Assembly: GCA_018806915.1 (NCBI GenBank)
Contig: JAGKQI010000100.1
Span: 1,240,001-1,304,000 of the forward strand
DNA: 64,000 bases
Origin: Phytophthora colocasiae
Taxonomy: Eukaryota; Oomycota; Peronosporomycetes; Peronosporales; Peronosporaceae
Reading direction: 5' to 3'
Shown here: one piece after another, positions 51,119 through 62,500 of the stretch
Layout: every line of letters starts with the position of its first letter
How positions within the stretch are numbered: the stretch's first letter is position 1
Position numbers and translations under genes: made by a program
Notes under the pieces: generated by a model
Seen by the model: only the letters and a program-made list of their open reading frames with translations
Databases searched by the model: none
Told to the model about the DNA's origin: nothing

Positions 51119-54100
51119 TTAGTCGCTTTCGAAGAGATCCGACTCGTAGCCATCGTCAGAGGTTTTCTTCTTGGAGGTTGACTTCTGGATCGGTTTCTTT
51201 AATGCACGGATGAGATTTGGAGACACACGTTCTTCTTCATCACCATCGTCGTAGGAAATATCACAAGATCCATTCGGATGTACCCGCTCAATAGTACCTG
51301 GATAATACGAGGATTGGCCACCAAAACGAGCTTCAACACGGTCTCCACGAGTAAATTCAGGCTCGAAATCGTCATCAGACTCGAGTTTCTTCGCTGGTTT
51401 TGATCTCGGAGAATCTTTTTTGTTTTGGTCAATTTCTTCAATTTCGTCATCACTGTCTCCATCTTCTCCATCGTCAGGAGCTAAAAGCTCAACAGTTAAA
51501 CGTTCGAGAACTCTCTGAGGTGATCGAGTGAGTTTAACGTCGTATGAACCGTCAGTTCTGCAAGTATAAATTTTCCCTCGTAAGTATTCAGTTCGCTGTC
51601 GAACCATTACTCGAGCTCCTTCACGGTAGATTGTCGGCTTCACATTCATCACCTCCAAGCTACTACGAGTGATACGTTTTAACGTTTGAGCCAGGCCAAA
51701 TTCATTCACCAACACGTCGAAAGTTCCGTCAGTCCGGCACAAGATAATTTTCCCTTTGCGACGAGTTTTCGTGCCTTTATACGCGATGGTGACTTGAGTA
51801 CCGATATTAAATCCAGGTTTTACTTCAGGTTCGTCTTCAGGATCCAGTAAACGCAATCCACTGAGCTCGACGTTGCGTAGATGACGTCCGCTGTCAAAGT
51901 GAACGTCAGCCACGTAGTAATCTCGGTATAAACGCTCAATTGTGCCTCGACCATGAACCATACTAGCAACACGCGCTCCTGGCTCAAATCCTCTTCGACC
52001 TCGAAGGTGGACGCTCTCAGTAGAAGAATCCGTCTCTGTGGACGTTTCACTGGGATTGCTGTCTGACTCCGATTCACTGTCGTGTTTTCCATCATCTTCA
52101 TGTTTTTTACTGCGATGTGTTCGGTGTTTCTTCGTCTTTCGCTCTTCTCGATGTTGTTTTTTGCGACGAAGAGCTTGAACTTCCTTCTCCCATTGAGTTC
52201 CGTTGGATTTCGCCAGTTTCTGTCTTAAAAATTCGTCGTAGTCTGGTCTGCTCTTGTAACGAGGACTTTTGCTAGCAGATCGCTGTTTAGACTTTGGAGT
52301 TTCACGATTCAGAGTGCTTCTATCATCAACATCAAGAAGAAGATCCCGTGGATAAATCTGGTTGGCTTCAAGTCGCTTCATAAGGCGATGAAAAGCAGCT
52401 CGAGAGATATCCCGACGTCGGATTCTGCCCAATCCTTCCCGTTCAAGATAACGCATTACTTGTTCCCGAGATAAAGCAACACCAAGCTCCAGAGCAGCTT
52501 GAGCTGCTTCTACTGCATTCAGCATACACCTTTCGTCATCATCATCACTGCTTTGCTTCGAATCTTCTTCTTTAGCATGATCGATCTGTACTCCATGGCG
52601 TCTAGTGAACCGTTCAAATGCCTCATCCACTTGCTGTTCACGTCGTGTTCGTCGAGGGGTTTCTTCTTCATCCGTATCAGCACCTTTACCTTCTCTTTCA
52701 GCACTTTTTCCGCGTTGAAGCTTGGTTTTATCTGGATTTTTCGTCTTCGGGGAGCTTGGTTTCGATTCAACAATAGGCTGAGGACACATTCGTACATGAC
52801 CAGAACCGTGTAAATGAACTACACGACTGCGATGTACCAATGCATCATTACGAAGAATTTTCTTAATGGATGCAGCCTCTTGTTCACGGTTGAAAGCTTC
52901 CACTGCAAACTCCAAACATGCTAATGTAAATTCAGGGAACGTGAGAGTAGTAACCATCTTCTTCGCCTTACTGTCAGTGACTTTACTATTCGCTCTTGGT
53001 ACTTTTGCCGGCCAGAACGTTGCACACCAAACGTTTATTTCATCACCTGGAACCATCGGAAATAGTGTCGAAAGAGCTCGTTGAACAACAGTTCGAGGCT
53101 TCAACTGCGCCGAATGCACCGGTTCATACGATCTGAAGATCTCTTGCAGTCGTGATACAGCAGTGGCCTCTGCGTTGTCTTTACAATCCATCAATTGCGC
53201 ATATCGAGTGATGAATTGCGCAAAAGTCATACTGGAATCGTCATCCTGTGCGTCCATCCATCGACAAGCGAGCTCTTTGCTTTGCTTTTCACTCTGTCCA
53301 AGCTCCTTCAATAACTGAGCTAAACGCGATTCATCCAGAGTGTTTTCTTTCGCCAATTGCTCAAAACTTTTACGTAAATCGTCAATTTCCAGTACAGGAA
53401 GTCTTGGACCAAAAGCGTGTAGTGTGAATGCTCCTTGTGTCACTGCAGGCGTATCTGCTGGTTGGGCTGCTAACTTTGAAAAAGCTCTAGCAAACGCTGG
53501 GAAATTGACTTTACCAGTACTTGCTGCTTCTTTTCCGAATAATTCCTCGCTGTGTAACAATCGCTCAACAGCTTGGGCTGAAACCTCGCAACGAAGACGT
53601 GAAAGCGCTTGTTTTACTTGAGTAAAATCCAAAAATCCGTCTTGATCCGCGTCCAGACGGTCAAAAGTGGTTTTTAGCTGCGCTACGGCACTCACTCGGT
53701 CGATATCCAGCACTGCTAAGTAGTCTTCAAGCTGAGTGTAGTCCAACCCACGAGCTAGAAGTTGTCGATCGCGTAGTCGATCTACACTCGTTAGTAGTTT
53801 TGAACGGTGCAAAGGGTGAGTGATTCCTAGTAGAAGCTGAAGATCACTGCCTTCCAGTAAAACCAACGTGCATCCATCGACGTTATTTCTCTCGAAAACA
53901 TCGCAGTATTCAGGCAGTTCCACGTCGTTCTGAAGCCATTTAAGAACGTGATCAGTTGTCCAGTCCTTCACCTCAAGAGGGATTTCATCTGAAGTTGTGA
54001 TCCGAGCTATCTGCTTGACTTTTGCCTGAGATTTAGTGACAATTTGAGTCAATTCCGAGTGTCTGGCACGTGGGAATAACGCAGAGCTTCTCGTTTCTTC

Positions 54101-54817
54101 CGTCTCGCCCATTCCGTTCACAAGATGCACTGGGAAGTCTCCACAGTCAACAAGGAGTTCACGACATTTGCCACACGGGAACGGCAGCATTTCACATTGT
54201 TCACTGCAAATTACCATTAAAACTGGACTGGAATTAGCTGCGCTTGTGACCATTTTCATGACCACAGCTTGTTCCGCACACAATGTTAACGCTCCATTGT
54301 CAATAGCACTAGCTGAATAAATCGTTTGAGACTCAGTTAAAACTGCTGCACCAATCCCAACACCTTGGACTCGCGAAGAACGAGCTGCACGTGCTGCAGC
54401 TTCCAGAACGTGCTCTAGTTCCCGCTTATTTCCGCTGGAATCCGCCATGGAGCCTGAAAAATGCCGTTTGTATAAGGTCCGACGAGCATCCAGACGTTGT
54501 TGCAGCACTTGTTCATCTTCTATAGTATCCTTGTGAAGTAAAACGGACTTATTACTGCACTCTCCAAGGTATCGCGAGTTGGAATCGAGGCCGTAGATAG
54601 CTGACAAACCTTGTAACTTGGCGGTAAGTAAAGTATGTCGGTCTTTTGATCCGGTCAGGAATTGGTCATGACGATGACGCTGATCAGGTTTGTGGTGAAT
54701 CTTCCTATTGATGTTTTTCTTCTTGTTCTCTCGAGCTTGAGCTCTTGCAAGACGTAGAACACGTCGTAGATCGTCTTCAAGTTGGCTCGACATGGTCCAA
54801 AGCTCTTGTGAGGTCAT
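51119..54817 (-). CDS. Cytidine-deaminase-like / SAM / EF-hand / Tudor-like multidomain protein
   Basis: 1232 residues in one exon. A basic N terminus precedes a cytidine-deaminase-like domain (about 130-240) with zinc motifs TLCAEQ (C180, E182) and PCGKC (C215, C218), both complete. A SAM domain follows (about 284-350, WTTDHVLKWLQ...LLLGI), then an EF-hand loop DADQDGFLDFTQ (389-400) and further EF-like helices. A long charged region with SR/KH tracts comes next. Near residues 950-1190 are four short beta modules (RKGKIILCRTDGTFDVL, RGKIYTCRTDGSYDVKL, YPGTIERVHPNGSCDISY) resembling Tudor/KOW folds. The usual NVEN substrate motif reads AIDN, so deaminase activity is uncertain. Confidence 0.72.
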   Translation of the reverse strand: MTSQELWTMSSQLEDDLRRVLRLARAQARENKKKNINRKIHHKPDQRHRHDQFLTGSKDRHTLLTAKLQGLSAIYGLDSNSRYLGECSNKSVLLHKDTIEDEQVLQQRLDARRTLYKRHFSGSMADSSGNKRELEHVLEAAARAARSSRVQGVGIGAAVLTESQTIYSASAIDNGALTLCAEQAVVMKMVTSAANSSPVLMVICSEQCEMLPFPCGKCRELLVDCGDFPVHLVNGMGETEETRSSALFPRARHSELTQIVTKSQAKVKQIARITTSDEIPLEVKDWTTDHVLKWLQNDVELPEYCDVFERNNVDGCTLVLLEGSDLQLLLGITHPLHRSKLLTSVDRLRDRQLLARGLDYTQLEDYLAVLDIDRVSAVAQLKTTFDRLDADQDGFLDFTQVKQALSRLRCEVSAQAVERLLHSEELFGKEAASTGKVNFPAFARAFSKLAAQPADTPAVTQGAFTLHAFGPRLPVLEIDDLRKSFEQLAKENTLDESRLAQLLKELGQSEKQSKELACRWMDAQDDDSSMTFAQFITRYAQLMDCKDNAEATAVSRLQEIFRSYEPVHSAQLKPRTVVQRALSTLFPMVPGDEINVWCATFWPAKVPRANSKVTDSKAKKMVTTLTFPEFTLACLEFAVEAFNREQEAASIKKILRNDALVHRSRVVHLHGSGHVRMCPQPIVESKPSSPKTKNPDKTKLQRGKSAEREGKGADTDEEETPRRTRREQQVDEAFERFTRRHGVQIDHAKEEDSKQSSDDDDERCMLNAVEAAQAALELGVALSREQVMRYLEREGLGRIRRRDISRAAFHRLMKRLEANQIYPRDLLLDVDDRSTLNRETPKSKQRSASKSPRYKSRPDYDEFLRQKLAKSNGTQWEKEVQALRRKKQHREERKTKKHRTHRSKKHEDDGKHDSESESDSNPSETSTETDSSTESVHLRGRRGFEPGARVASMVHGRGTIERLYRDYYVADVHFDSGRHLRNVELSGLRLLDPEDEPEVKPGFNIGTQVTIAYKGTKTRRKGKIILCRTDGTFDVLVNEFGLAQTLKRITRSSLEVMNVKPTIYREGARVMVRQRTEYLRGKIYTCRTDGSYDVKLTRSPQRVLERLTVELLAPDDGEDGDSDDEIEEIDQNKKDSPRSKPAKKLESDDDFEPEFTRGDRVEARFGGQSSYYPGTIERVHPNGSCDISYDDGDEEERVSPNLIRALKKPIQKSTSKKKTSDDGYESDLFESD

Positions 54818-54970
54818 TCTTCACTCGGGTCAGTACTTGATCCCATTTCCACCTAAATAGTTTTGAGATCGTGCACTGCCGACTCGCTTTTTCAAAGTCA
54901 ATTTGCGTTCTATTGGGCCATATTTTCTGATCATCCAGTAAGGATATATGCACGTACTTAACATCGACAC

Positions 54971-56953
54971 TTAAGACACTTCCCGGGCTGGTTCTCCGGC
55001 CTCTTGTCGCGTCTGTGCGTCTGTCAGCTTGCCGTCCATACTCGTCCTTTGGACTTTGTCACTAGTGGAGCTCTGTTCGGTCATAGAAGTGTCGTCCTCA
55101 GGCTTTGCCTCTTCAGCAGCAGGTGTTGATACCTTCACTTCCGTCTCTGAGAGTGAACTGTTCTCTTGCTCCGTTGCTGAAGTCGCTGGTGTCACTGGAG
55201 TGATCGACGCCTGAGTAGTAGTGACACTGTCGTTGTCTCCTTCGTTTGTGACAGCTTCATCACCAACTTCCGGGTGGAACTGCCTCATTTCGTCCCAAAT
55301 GAGCTTCTGCAGCACGGGTTTGGTCAGTTTCTCGTTCTCAAAGTCGAAGTCAAAGCTCGATGTAGCTGTCGTTTCGTCCTCCACGTTACGGATTGAAGCC
55401 AAGTACGGGTGGGCCAACGCATCGTCCACGCTGATTCGCTTGTTCGGGTCGATCACCAGCATCTTCTGCAGTAAATCCAGAGCGTCCGGTGGCGAATCTG
55501 TGAACATGTGAGCCAACGGCTTAGTCGGGTTCGGCCCTCGCTTCTGGAACTCAGCGTTCATGAATTTCCGCGCACGAGCGTTGGTCAGGAAGTACAGTTC
55601 CTGGTCATTTGGTGCTCCTAAAGCGTTCATGATCAAGTGTAGCTGGTCAATGTAGTCCTGGCCGGGGAACAATGGCTTTCGCGACATCATCTCAGCAAAA
55701 ATGCAGCCCATCGACCAGACGTCCACCTCCCGCGTGTACTTCATGCACCCTAGCATAATTTCCGGTGCTCGGTACCACCTCGTGACTACGTACTCCGTCA
55801 ATTCCAGCTCCTCTTCAGGGAAAACGCCTCTGGCCAGTCCAAAATCGCAGATTTTAAGCTCACAGTTAGCGTTCACCAGCACATTGGACGGCTTCAAGTC
55901 TCGGTGGATCACATTGGCCGAGTGCACGTACTTCATAGCGCAAAGCATCTGGTACATGAAAAACGCGATATGCTCGTCGGAAAGTGCGTGTCGAGAGTAA
56001 ATGACGCGGTGTAGATCCGTAGCCATCAACTGGGACACAATGTACACGTCTTCGAACTTGGATAACGCCACCGGTTCGAAAATATCCTCTACTCCAAGTA
56101 CGCACTTGTGGTTCAAGTGGCGCATGAGTTTAATCTCCCTCACAATGCGTTTGGCATCGGTCAAGTCGTCGAAAGCACGCTGGATGTTCTTGATCGCCAC
56201 CGTTTTGCTCGACTTGGAATCTGTAGCAGAAATCACGACTCCGTACGCTCCAGAACCAATAGTCTTGACGTATTCAAAGTTGGACGGGATCTCGAATCTC
56301 GTGTTGGAAGTCATGAAGCACTGCGTTCCAGGTCGCGTAGCAGGCAGATACTTGGGTTTATTCGCAGCATTAGCAGCTGCAGCAGCTTCATCTGCTCGTT
56401 GCTTGTCCCGGAGCTTCTTGGCAGCTTCAGCTCGACTGCGTTCCTCCTGTTTCTGATCTTCCGATGCCTGTTTCCCGTACGTAACGAAGCTCCCATCCTT
56501 GGTCGGAACCATGGCGTGATTCCAGCGAATTGCTTCTTGCAGCGCGTTCCTCCAGGCGTCATAGGTCTTCTGGTCTTCAGCTTCTAAGATCATCATCTTG
56601 GTCCCCCATCGGAGTTCTAGACGACGTGGAAATTTATTATTAACTTGTCCCAGTACATGTCCAGGCCCAATAGGCGTCTCCGAGCATAGAGTCAGTGAGT
56701 CTTTACTGGTATAGTACCCTAAAGTCATATGACGCTCCTCGAGACGTAGAATGAAGTACCGACGTGTCCACATTTTAAGCCGCAAACCCTGTTTAAGTAG
56801 ATATCCTTCCTGAATCACGTCTGCCGAGCGAAACACCACTGCGGGGTGCGCCTTACTGGGCGCCGCTTTGCCGTGCAGCCACATGGAGAAGAGCGAGCGG
56901 CTCTTAGTCACGTACACGCCGTCTCCATTCTTGTCTTCGTCCTGTGCGCTCAT
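54971..56953 (-). CDS. MAP kinase with N-terminal PH domain (TEY type)
   Basis: 660 residues. A PH domain (about 46-145, GYLLKQGLRLKMWTRRYFIL, ending YDAWRNALQEAI) precedes a Glu/Ala-rich linker and a full kinase domain (about 228-520): IGSGAYGVV, VAIK (Lys255), HRDLKPSN, DFGLA and activation loop LTEYVVTRWYRAPE with the TEY dual phosphosite (386-388). The C-terminal tail is acidic and Ser/Thr-rich. PH-MAPK fusions are a feature of oomycetes and some other stramenopiles. The PH domain would recruit the kinase to phosphoinositide membranes. ERK-like signalling in growth or sporulation is expected but not shown here. Confidence 0.92.
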   Translation of the reverse strand: MSAQDEDKNGDGVYVTKSRSLFSMWLHGKAAPSKAHPAVVFRSADVIQEGYLLKQGLRLKMWTRRYFILRLEERHMTLGYYTSKDSLTLCSETPIGPGHVLGQVNNKFPRRLELRWGTKMMILEAEDQKTYDAWRNALQEAIRWNHAMVPTKDGSFVTYGKQASEDQKQEERSRAEAAKKLRDKQRADEAAAAANAANKPKYLPATRPGTQCFMTSNTRFEIPSNFEYVKTIGSGAYGVVISATDSKSSKTVAIKNIQRAFDDLTDAKRIVREIKLMRHLNHKCVLGVEDIFEPVALSKFEDVYIVSQLMATDLHRVIYSRHALSDEHIAFFMYQMLCAMKYVHSANVIHRDLKPSNVLVNANCELKICDFGLARGVFPEEELELTEYVVTRWYRAPEIMLGCMKYTREVDVWSMGCIFAEMMSRKPLFPGQDYIDQLHLIMNALGAPNDQELYFLTNARARKFMNAEFQKRGPNPTKPLAHMFTDSPPDALDLLQKMLVIDPNKRISVDDALAHPYLASIRNVEDETTATSSFDFDFENEKLTKPVLQKLIWDEMRQFHPEVGDEAVTNEGDNDSVTTTQASITPVTPATSATEQENSSLSETEVKVSTPAAEEAKPEDDTSMTEQSSTSDKVQRTSMDGKLTDAQTRQEAGEPAREVS

Positions 56954-57691
56954 GGGGAGGGGCGACGTCTGCGGTTGCTGCTTGGGCGGTTACTTGCCGA
57001 CTGAAGCTCTAAGAGCTGGCACATATAGGCTATAGATGTAATTTAACAAAACGTTTTATTTGGATTGAGGTGATGATTGAGATAGACGATAATTTTGGCT
57101 TGTGAGATTTTTAGTACTACAAGAGGTTACATACATTTTGGGACTGCGTTTTGTTGTGAAAGCAGGTGGTAATGCGGATTTTACGTAAGGCGATTTGCCA
57201 GCCGAGATGAAAATACTGGGCTGGTGAGCGCGAACCTTCTGCTTAGTGAGGTTGTGGCTTGCACAGGCTAGAGATGGCGTGGTATTACGCGTACCAGGTA
57301 GTGCAGGTTTTTGGTGGGGCGAAAATGGAGTGGGAAGTTGCGGTGCCGACAATAAGTTGATTAATTCCGTCGTTTTTATCACGAATCATGATGCGGTGAA
57401 GCAGTTTTTGCCGGAGGATTAGCTAGGAATTACCTTAAAACGTAGGTTGAGGTCATATGTCGTCGAGCCAGCGCCGTATCGCTGACTACATTCCGACACG
57501 TCGAACTGCTTCAACAACAACCGGACGGCATGAACGACATTGGAGACGACGTAGTGATTCGCCACCGAAGATTCATTCGTGTCGTTGCAGTATTATTTCT
57601 CTAAATCACAGGCGTTTTTTTTTTTATTTTTATACTTTTCTGCTTGGATCAACTTCAACGGCAACTATAACATCATTTCAGCTAAAATTAT
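56954..57691. other. Intergenic with only unsupported short frames
   Basis: A minus-strand frame at 57056-57382 (basic, Ser/Pro-rich) and a plus-strand frame at 57457-57723 (MSSSQRRIADYIPTRRTAST...) are open. Neither shows a family, a clear start context or a consistent splice partner. One of them may be a lineage-specific small gene. Confidence 0.4.
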
Positions 57692-59401
57692 CTATAGCTT
57701 CTTCTTCGGAGGTTCAGGAATAGCTGGAAGGCGTTCTCCAGGATTGCTGCACTCCAGCAAAGGCTCGATAAATCCCATGGAAATCGCCATAAAATGCTGA
57801 CGTCGTCTCCACAGATTCATCAGCAATTCCGGTGGCACAGGGGTAGAACCCATTCCTGTTAGACACTCAGGCCATTCTCCTTTGCCTGAAGGAGCACGTC
57901 GTTCTTGCCGTGGGGTCACGTGGCTCGGCAGCATATTAAACACGAGGTTCGGCTGCAATAGGTGGAGCTTGTTCAGTCGAAACGGGACTGGATCCACTAA
58001 TGATCGGCCGTTCACGTACAGCAGCTTCGGTACACTGGAATTGGTCGGATCGAAGTGCGCTAAACTGCCACAAAGTGTCTCCGGGTGACGTTCCATGTCC
58101 TTATTAGCAGTAGCGGAGATGACACTTGCACCCCAAGGTGAGAAGAAATAGGGAGTGTGGGAAAACTCGTATGAGAGCCAAAAAGCCTCTTTGTCTCCCC
58201 ATGAAAACTCGTAGATGAAACGATGTTCAGTGATCAGGAACCACAACACGTTCATGGCCTTGACAGCGTTGCGTTTGTTGATTAAAAGCATGGACGAATC
58301 CTGTTCATGGGCGGTTTTTCCCCTGTAGGCGAAGGATTTCTTGAAATCTGAAGACGGATCTGCGTATGTTAAACCGAACCGTTTGTAGTCGAAACTCTTG
58401 ATCCACTGGTGCAGGTAGATCGGTCCTTTATCGGTTCGTTTGTTCAGGTACTGGTTGTTGTTGATCACGCGGTCGTAGAAGAACAAGGTGCCGTACTTCT
58501 TGTAGCCTTCATTTTGACGTAAAGTGGCCGGATCTTTCAGTAAAATCGCATCAGCATCTAGGAAAAGGAGCTCCTCGAAGCTCGTGAAGTGCACAGCCAA
58601 CGGTTTAATCCAATAACTCTGGAAAGTCTTGGCCATCGCGTCGGAGAAGACGTTTTTACTTACATATCGCTCGCACAGATCAATGACTTGGATATTATCG
58701 TCTAGACCGAAAAGCAGATCAACGGATGGTCGGGTCAGGTCACGACAGTGATGAACTTCGATCGGATCGTTGTTGCCCAGACAACGCAATTCTCGGATCA
58801 GAGAGATACCGAGCTCCAAGATACCGTCATGAATACACAAGAGGGTCCCTCTCGAGCCCTTCACAACGTGTTGACGTGGCTCAGGAACGCGTTTTGGCTT
58901 CTCCACCGGTTTCTCAGTCGGCTTTTGAGTTGGTTTTTGAGTCGGAGCTGGTGTAGGAGCTACTGTGGAAGACTCTGGCGGTGCAGTAGTGAACGGTAAG
59001 GCAGTATCTAATGCGGTTGAGTCTTCCGATGACGTCCAGGTTTTAGTTGGTTCAATATCAGGAGTTTCCAGCGCGTTCTGAGCTATCAAGGAGAAGGTTT
59101 CCTGCATTCCAGCACGTCGGATATTGCTCCGTTCACTTCGACTTTCATCGTTCACAAATGAGTACTGTTTGGACAGTGAGCAGACACTGCAGAAAAGCAT
59201 GAAAACCCCTAGTGCTCGGATGTATACATTGCTGAGGAATCGAGACTCCCGGGTTCCAACAGCCATTTCTTGGCCGATCTTGGATGGATCAGGTTGCTGG
59301 AGTCCCGGGTTTTCGCAAAGTGAGACCTTCAGATGGTCTTCTTCTTCCCGATAGTTTCCTATCAATAGTTGCATGGGATCGATACTAACTACCATGGCCA
59401 A
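57692..59401 (-). CDS. MNN1-like alpha-mannosyltransferase (type II Golgi protein)
   Basis: 569 residues. A cytosolic head of about 58 residues, one transmembrane helix (about 59-77, IRALGVFMLFCSVCSL), and a Thr/Pro-rich stem with repeated PTQKPTQKPTEKP precede the catalytic domain (about 178-500). The latter has FLDADAILLKD with the DXD-type motif (282-284), GTLFFYDRVINNNQY, and EQDSSMLLINKR. This matches the GT71/MNN1 family, which adds alpha-1,3-mannose to glycans in the Golgi. The acceptor in oomycetes is unknown. ATG 59401 is used; the next Met is residue 3. Confidence 0.8.
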   Translation of the reverse strand: MAMVVSIDPMQLLIGNYREEEDHLKVSLCENPGLQQPDPSKIGQEMAVGTRESRFLSNVYIRALGVFMLFCSVCSLSKQYSFVNDESRSERSNIRRAGMQETFSLIAQNALETPDIEPTKTWTSSEDSTALDTALPFTTAPPESSTVAPTPAPTQKPTQKPTEKPVEKPKRVPEPRQHVVKGSRGTLLCIHDGILELGISLIRELRCLGNNDPIEVHHCRDLTRPSVDLLFGLDDNIQVIDLCERYVSKNVFSDAMAKTFQSYWIKPLAVHFTSFEELLFLDADAILLKDPATLRQNEGYKKYGTLFFYDRVINNNQYLNKRTDKGPIYLHQWIKSFDYKRFGLTYADPSSDFKKSFAYRGKTAHEQDSSMLLINKRNAVKAMNVLWFLITEHRFIYEFSWGDKEAFWLSYEFSHTPYFFSPWGASVISATANKDMERHPETLCGSLAHFDPTNSSVPKLLYVNGRSLVDPVPFRLNKLHLLQPNLVFNMLPSHVTPRQERRAPSGKGEWPECLTGMGSTPVPPELLMNLWRRRQHFMAISMGFIEPLLECSNPGERLPAIPEPPKKKL

Positions 59402-59564
59402 TGCTTAGGAAATGACTCGTTAAGGTGGTTTCATTGTGGATTTTTATCAACGGCATCGAGACGATGCAGACGAATGGGATCAAACAGGGATGGCAAGATA
59501 TGCTACGCCACTTTAGAATTCATTACCATTTAGATGCCAGTAGAAAGGGTTAGCTCTTTAACTC

Positions 59565-62500
59565 TTAGGCTTCCTGGAATCCACGAGCCACACCCTGCTC
59601 TTCTGCTTGTTGTGACGCGAAGTAGTTGAAAATCTGTTCCAACGACGTCTGTGATACGCTGTACTCTCTGATGTGCATCTTCTCCTTGATCTCCTCTACC
59701 AGAGCGAAAACTTTAGATAATCGCAACTCGTCGCTGGAGCCTCGCAGTTTAAACCGGCAGAAATCGTTCTGGCGCTCCATGACCGTCACACCTCCGTGGC
59801 TGAATGAATAGCTGAGGAAGTGGAGCAAAGCGTCAAAGTGAGTTTCTTCCAAACACCACGACAAGAACGCTTCAGCTCGAATGTAGCCATCTCTTTCCAA
59901 CACCGCAGCAAGACCGTATCCTGTCGGGTGAGAAGCCACGACTCGTTGAGCCAGCTCCTTGTCTCCAAAAGACTGGCATTTGTCCTCTAAATCCTCACGA
60001 GTGACGATCTCTTCTGCTCCTCCGAAGTGAGTGTGAACCAATTCATCCAGTTCTTCCTGTGAAGGATTAGCGAGCTTCACGTCAAATACCAAACCGTCAC
60101 CGAACCGAGACTTGAGGTGTTGTACACTGCCTAGGCACCGCAGTCGACCACCAACCATGATACCCACACGAGAACACAACGCCTCTGACTCCTCCATACT
60201 GTGCGTAGTCAATACAATCGTCGAATTCTTCCCACGAGTCGAAATGTCCGCGATAACATCCCACATAAACCGACGAGATACAGGGTCCATACCAGTAGAC
60301 GGCTCGTCCAAGAAGATGATCCGAGGATTCCCGATCATAGCGATCGCTACTGAAAGTTTCCGCTTGTTGCCACCGCTCAAACTACCCGCGAGTTTGTTCT
60401 CAAAGTCGCTCAGATTCAGCTGAAGAATTTTATCCTGTACGACAGCGCTCAGTTGAGATCGAGGAACGCCCTTGATAGACGCGAACAGCTCCAAATGTTC
60501 ACGAACAGTGAGGAGATCGAACAGAGCGTCGAACTGCGGGCAGTAGCCGATCTGACGACGGACTTCGATCTGCTGCGTGAGGATATCAAAACCGCCTAAA
60601 GTGGCTGTACCGTGGGTCGGAAGTTCATCTCCAGTGAGCATCTTCATCGTCGTCGTCTTGCCAGCACCGTTAATACCAAGGAAACCGAAGCATTCTCCTC
60701 GCTTTAACCCGAACGACAAGTTACGAACAGCAACTTTCCCACCTCTGTACACTTTCCGAAGACTCGCGAGCTTGACGATGTCGCTGTCTGCTTCTCCACT
60801 AGCCACACGTGCAGCTTCTTTCTCCACGTCCACGTCTTCCTCGAACGGTTCATCTACCACGTTGTCCCTTCCACTCATCCAGTCCTTCACCTTGGGGAAC
60901 GTCATGGCATAGTCGATACCCACAGCCAAGAGGCCATAGAGAATCGCAGTTACGAACAGGTAAATCATCTCCCAGCCCATGAGGTCCGTGCTGAACGGAC
61001 TGGTCTTAGTGTCATCGCTTTCTCGGATCGTGGTTAATTCGTTCAAAACCAGATTTAACAGCCCGTAGCCCAGGTTAAACAGCGGGGAGAAGCGCCAGAA
61101 GAAAACCAAAACTGCATTCACGTCCTTCGTAGACTCGATCACATCCAGGATAAATGCCACCACCATCAGAACCACGCCGATAATGAAGTTGATCATGATC
61201 GTGTACGTCTGAGACGAAGCGTGTTCCTTAAACAGATACGACAGGCAGTAGGTGAACGGACAGATCGCCAAGCCAAACAGTAAGAACAAGACGATCACAG
61301 CCGGGAACGTCTCGGAACTGCAGCTATTGCATGCCGAACTGCCAGTCATCGAGTCGATCCCGAAGCCCTTGATCATCAGAATCGCAGCAGCGCAGGGAAT
61401 CAGATACAGGATGAAGTCCCAAATGAAGTTGGAGAGCCAGAAAGCGCCTAGAGAGACACCGGAGACCAATTGCTGGTGCTTCGAGTTGTGGTTCGCCTGC
61501 TTCTCCTTGACCAGGAAAGTCACGATAGACGCAGGGTAGTACGTGAAGGCGATACAGATGAACAAGCACGCCGTAAAGGCCAGGAAAGATCCGAACAGAG
61601 CCTTCGTGTCTGCAGTTAACGGCAGAGGATGATTGTTCACAACCAAATTGAGATCTGAACTTGAGTTGGCGAAGAACCGGTAGATCGTCTGGTCCATCAG
61701 AGCTTTGAAGATGATCGCACTGTGAGTTGACGTCGTGTTGACGAACAAATTGTAGCCGAAAAGGTTTTTCTCGCTGTCTCCATGTACCAAATACGCTCCA
61801 TACTGGCCTTCAACTGTAGGAGAATCCACACCGTAGCCTCGGTTGTAAACTTCTTGGCCCAAGCGTAACCCATAGCCAGTAGCACCAGTCGTATTAACTG
61901 CAGGATTCGTGTACGTCACACGGAAAACAGTCGGAGAACTCGAGTCGAACGCGGGTTCAGACAACGCTAACGCTTCAGTGGAGATATCAGTGAAGTGTGA
62001 AGTCATCGCACTACTGCACCACACGTCCTCGGTAGTACCCGGTTGGCAGTAGTATGGCGTTGGAGTCTCCGTTCCGTAGTCAAACTTGTCAGTTGTTAAC
62101 AGTAGGTTCGGGTCATTCTTGGTGAAGGAAGTACCTTGCAGCAATCCCAAGCCAACCAGCAGCAAAATTACTGGTAGTGCCAAGCTGTAAAAGATCATCT
62201 TCTTGTCGCGCTTGGCGTACCGGAATCTCTTGAGGATGAGAGCCCACAAATGCGTCATGAAGAAAGAACCAGCTTGTTCAGGGATTCCAGCGTCGCTTAC
62301 TCTGGGGCTCGATGCTGGAGTTTCAGAGCGAGCACGGTTCCCTAAAGTGTGCTGATTTCCATGGTCATCAGCTTCTGCCACCTTAATGAAAACCTCTTCA
62401 AGGGTAGTCACTGAAACTCCGTACGAAAGCAGTCCCAGCTTCTGTAAATTGTCGTCCATGTCTGCAAACATCGACGCGAACTTGGACGAGCTGGCGAGTG

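Noticed and set aside
57056..57723. Two short open frames as genes
   Set aside because: No family resemblance, no convincing start context and no consistent splice partner; kept only as an intergenic note.
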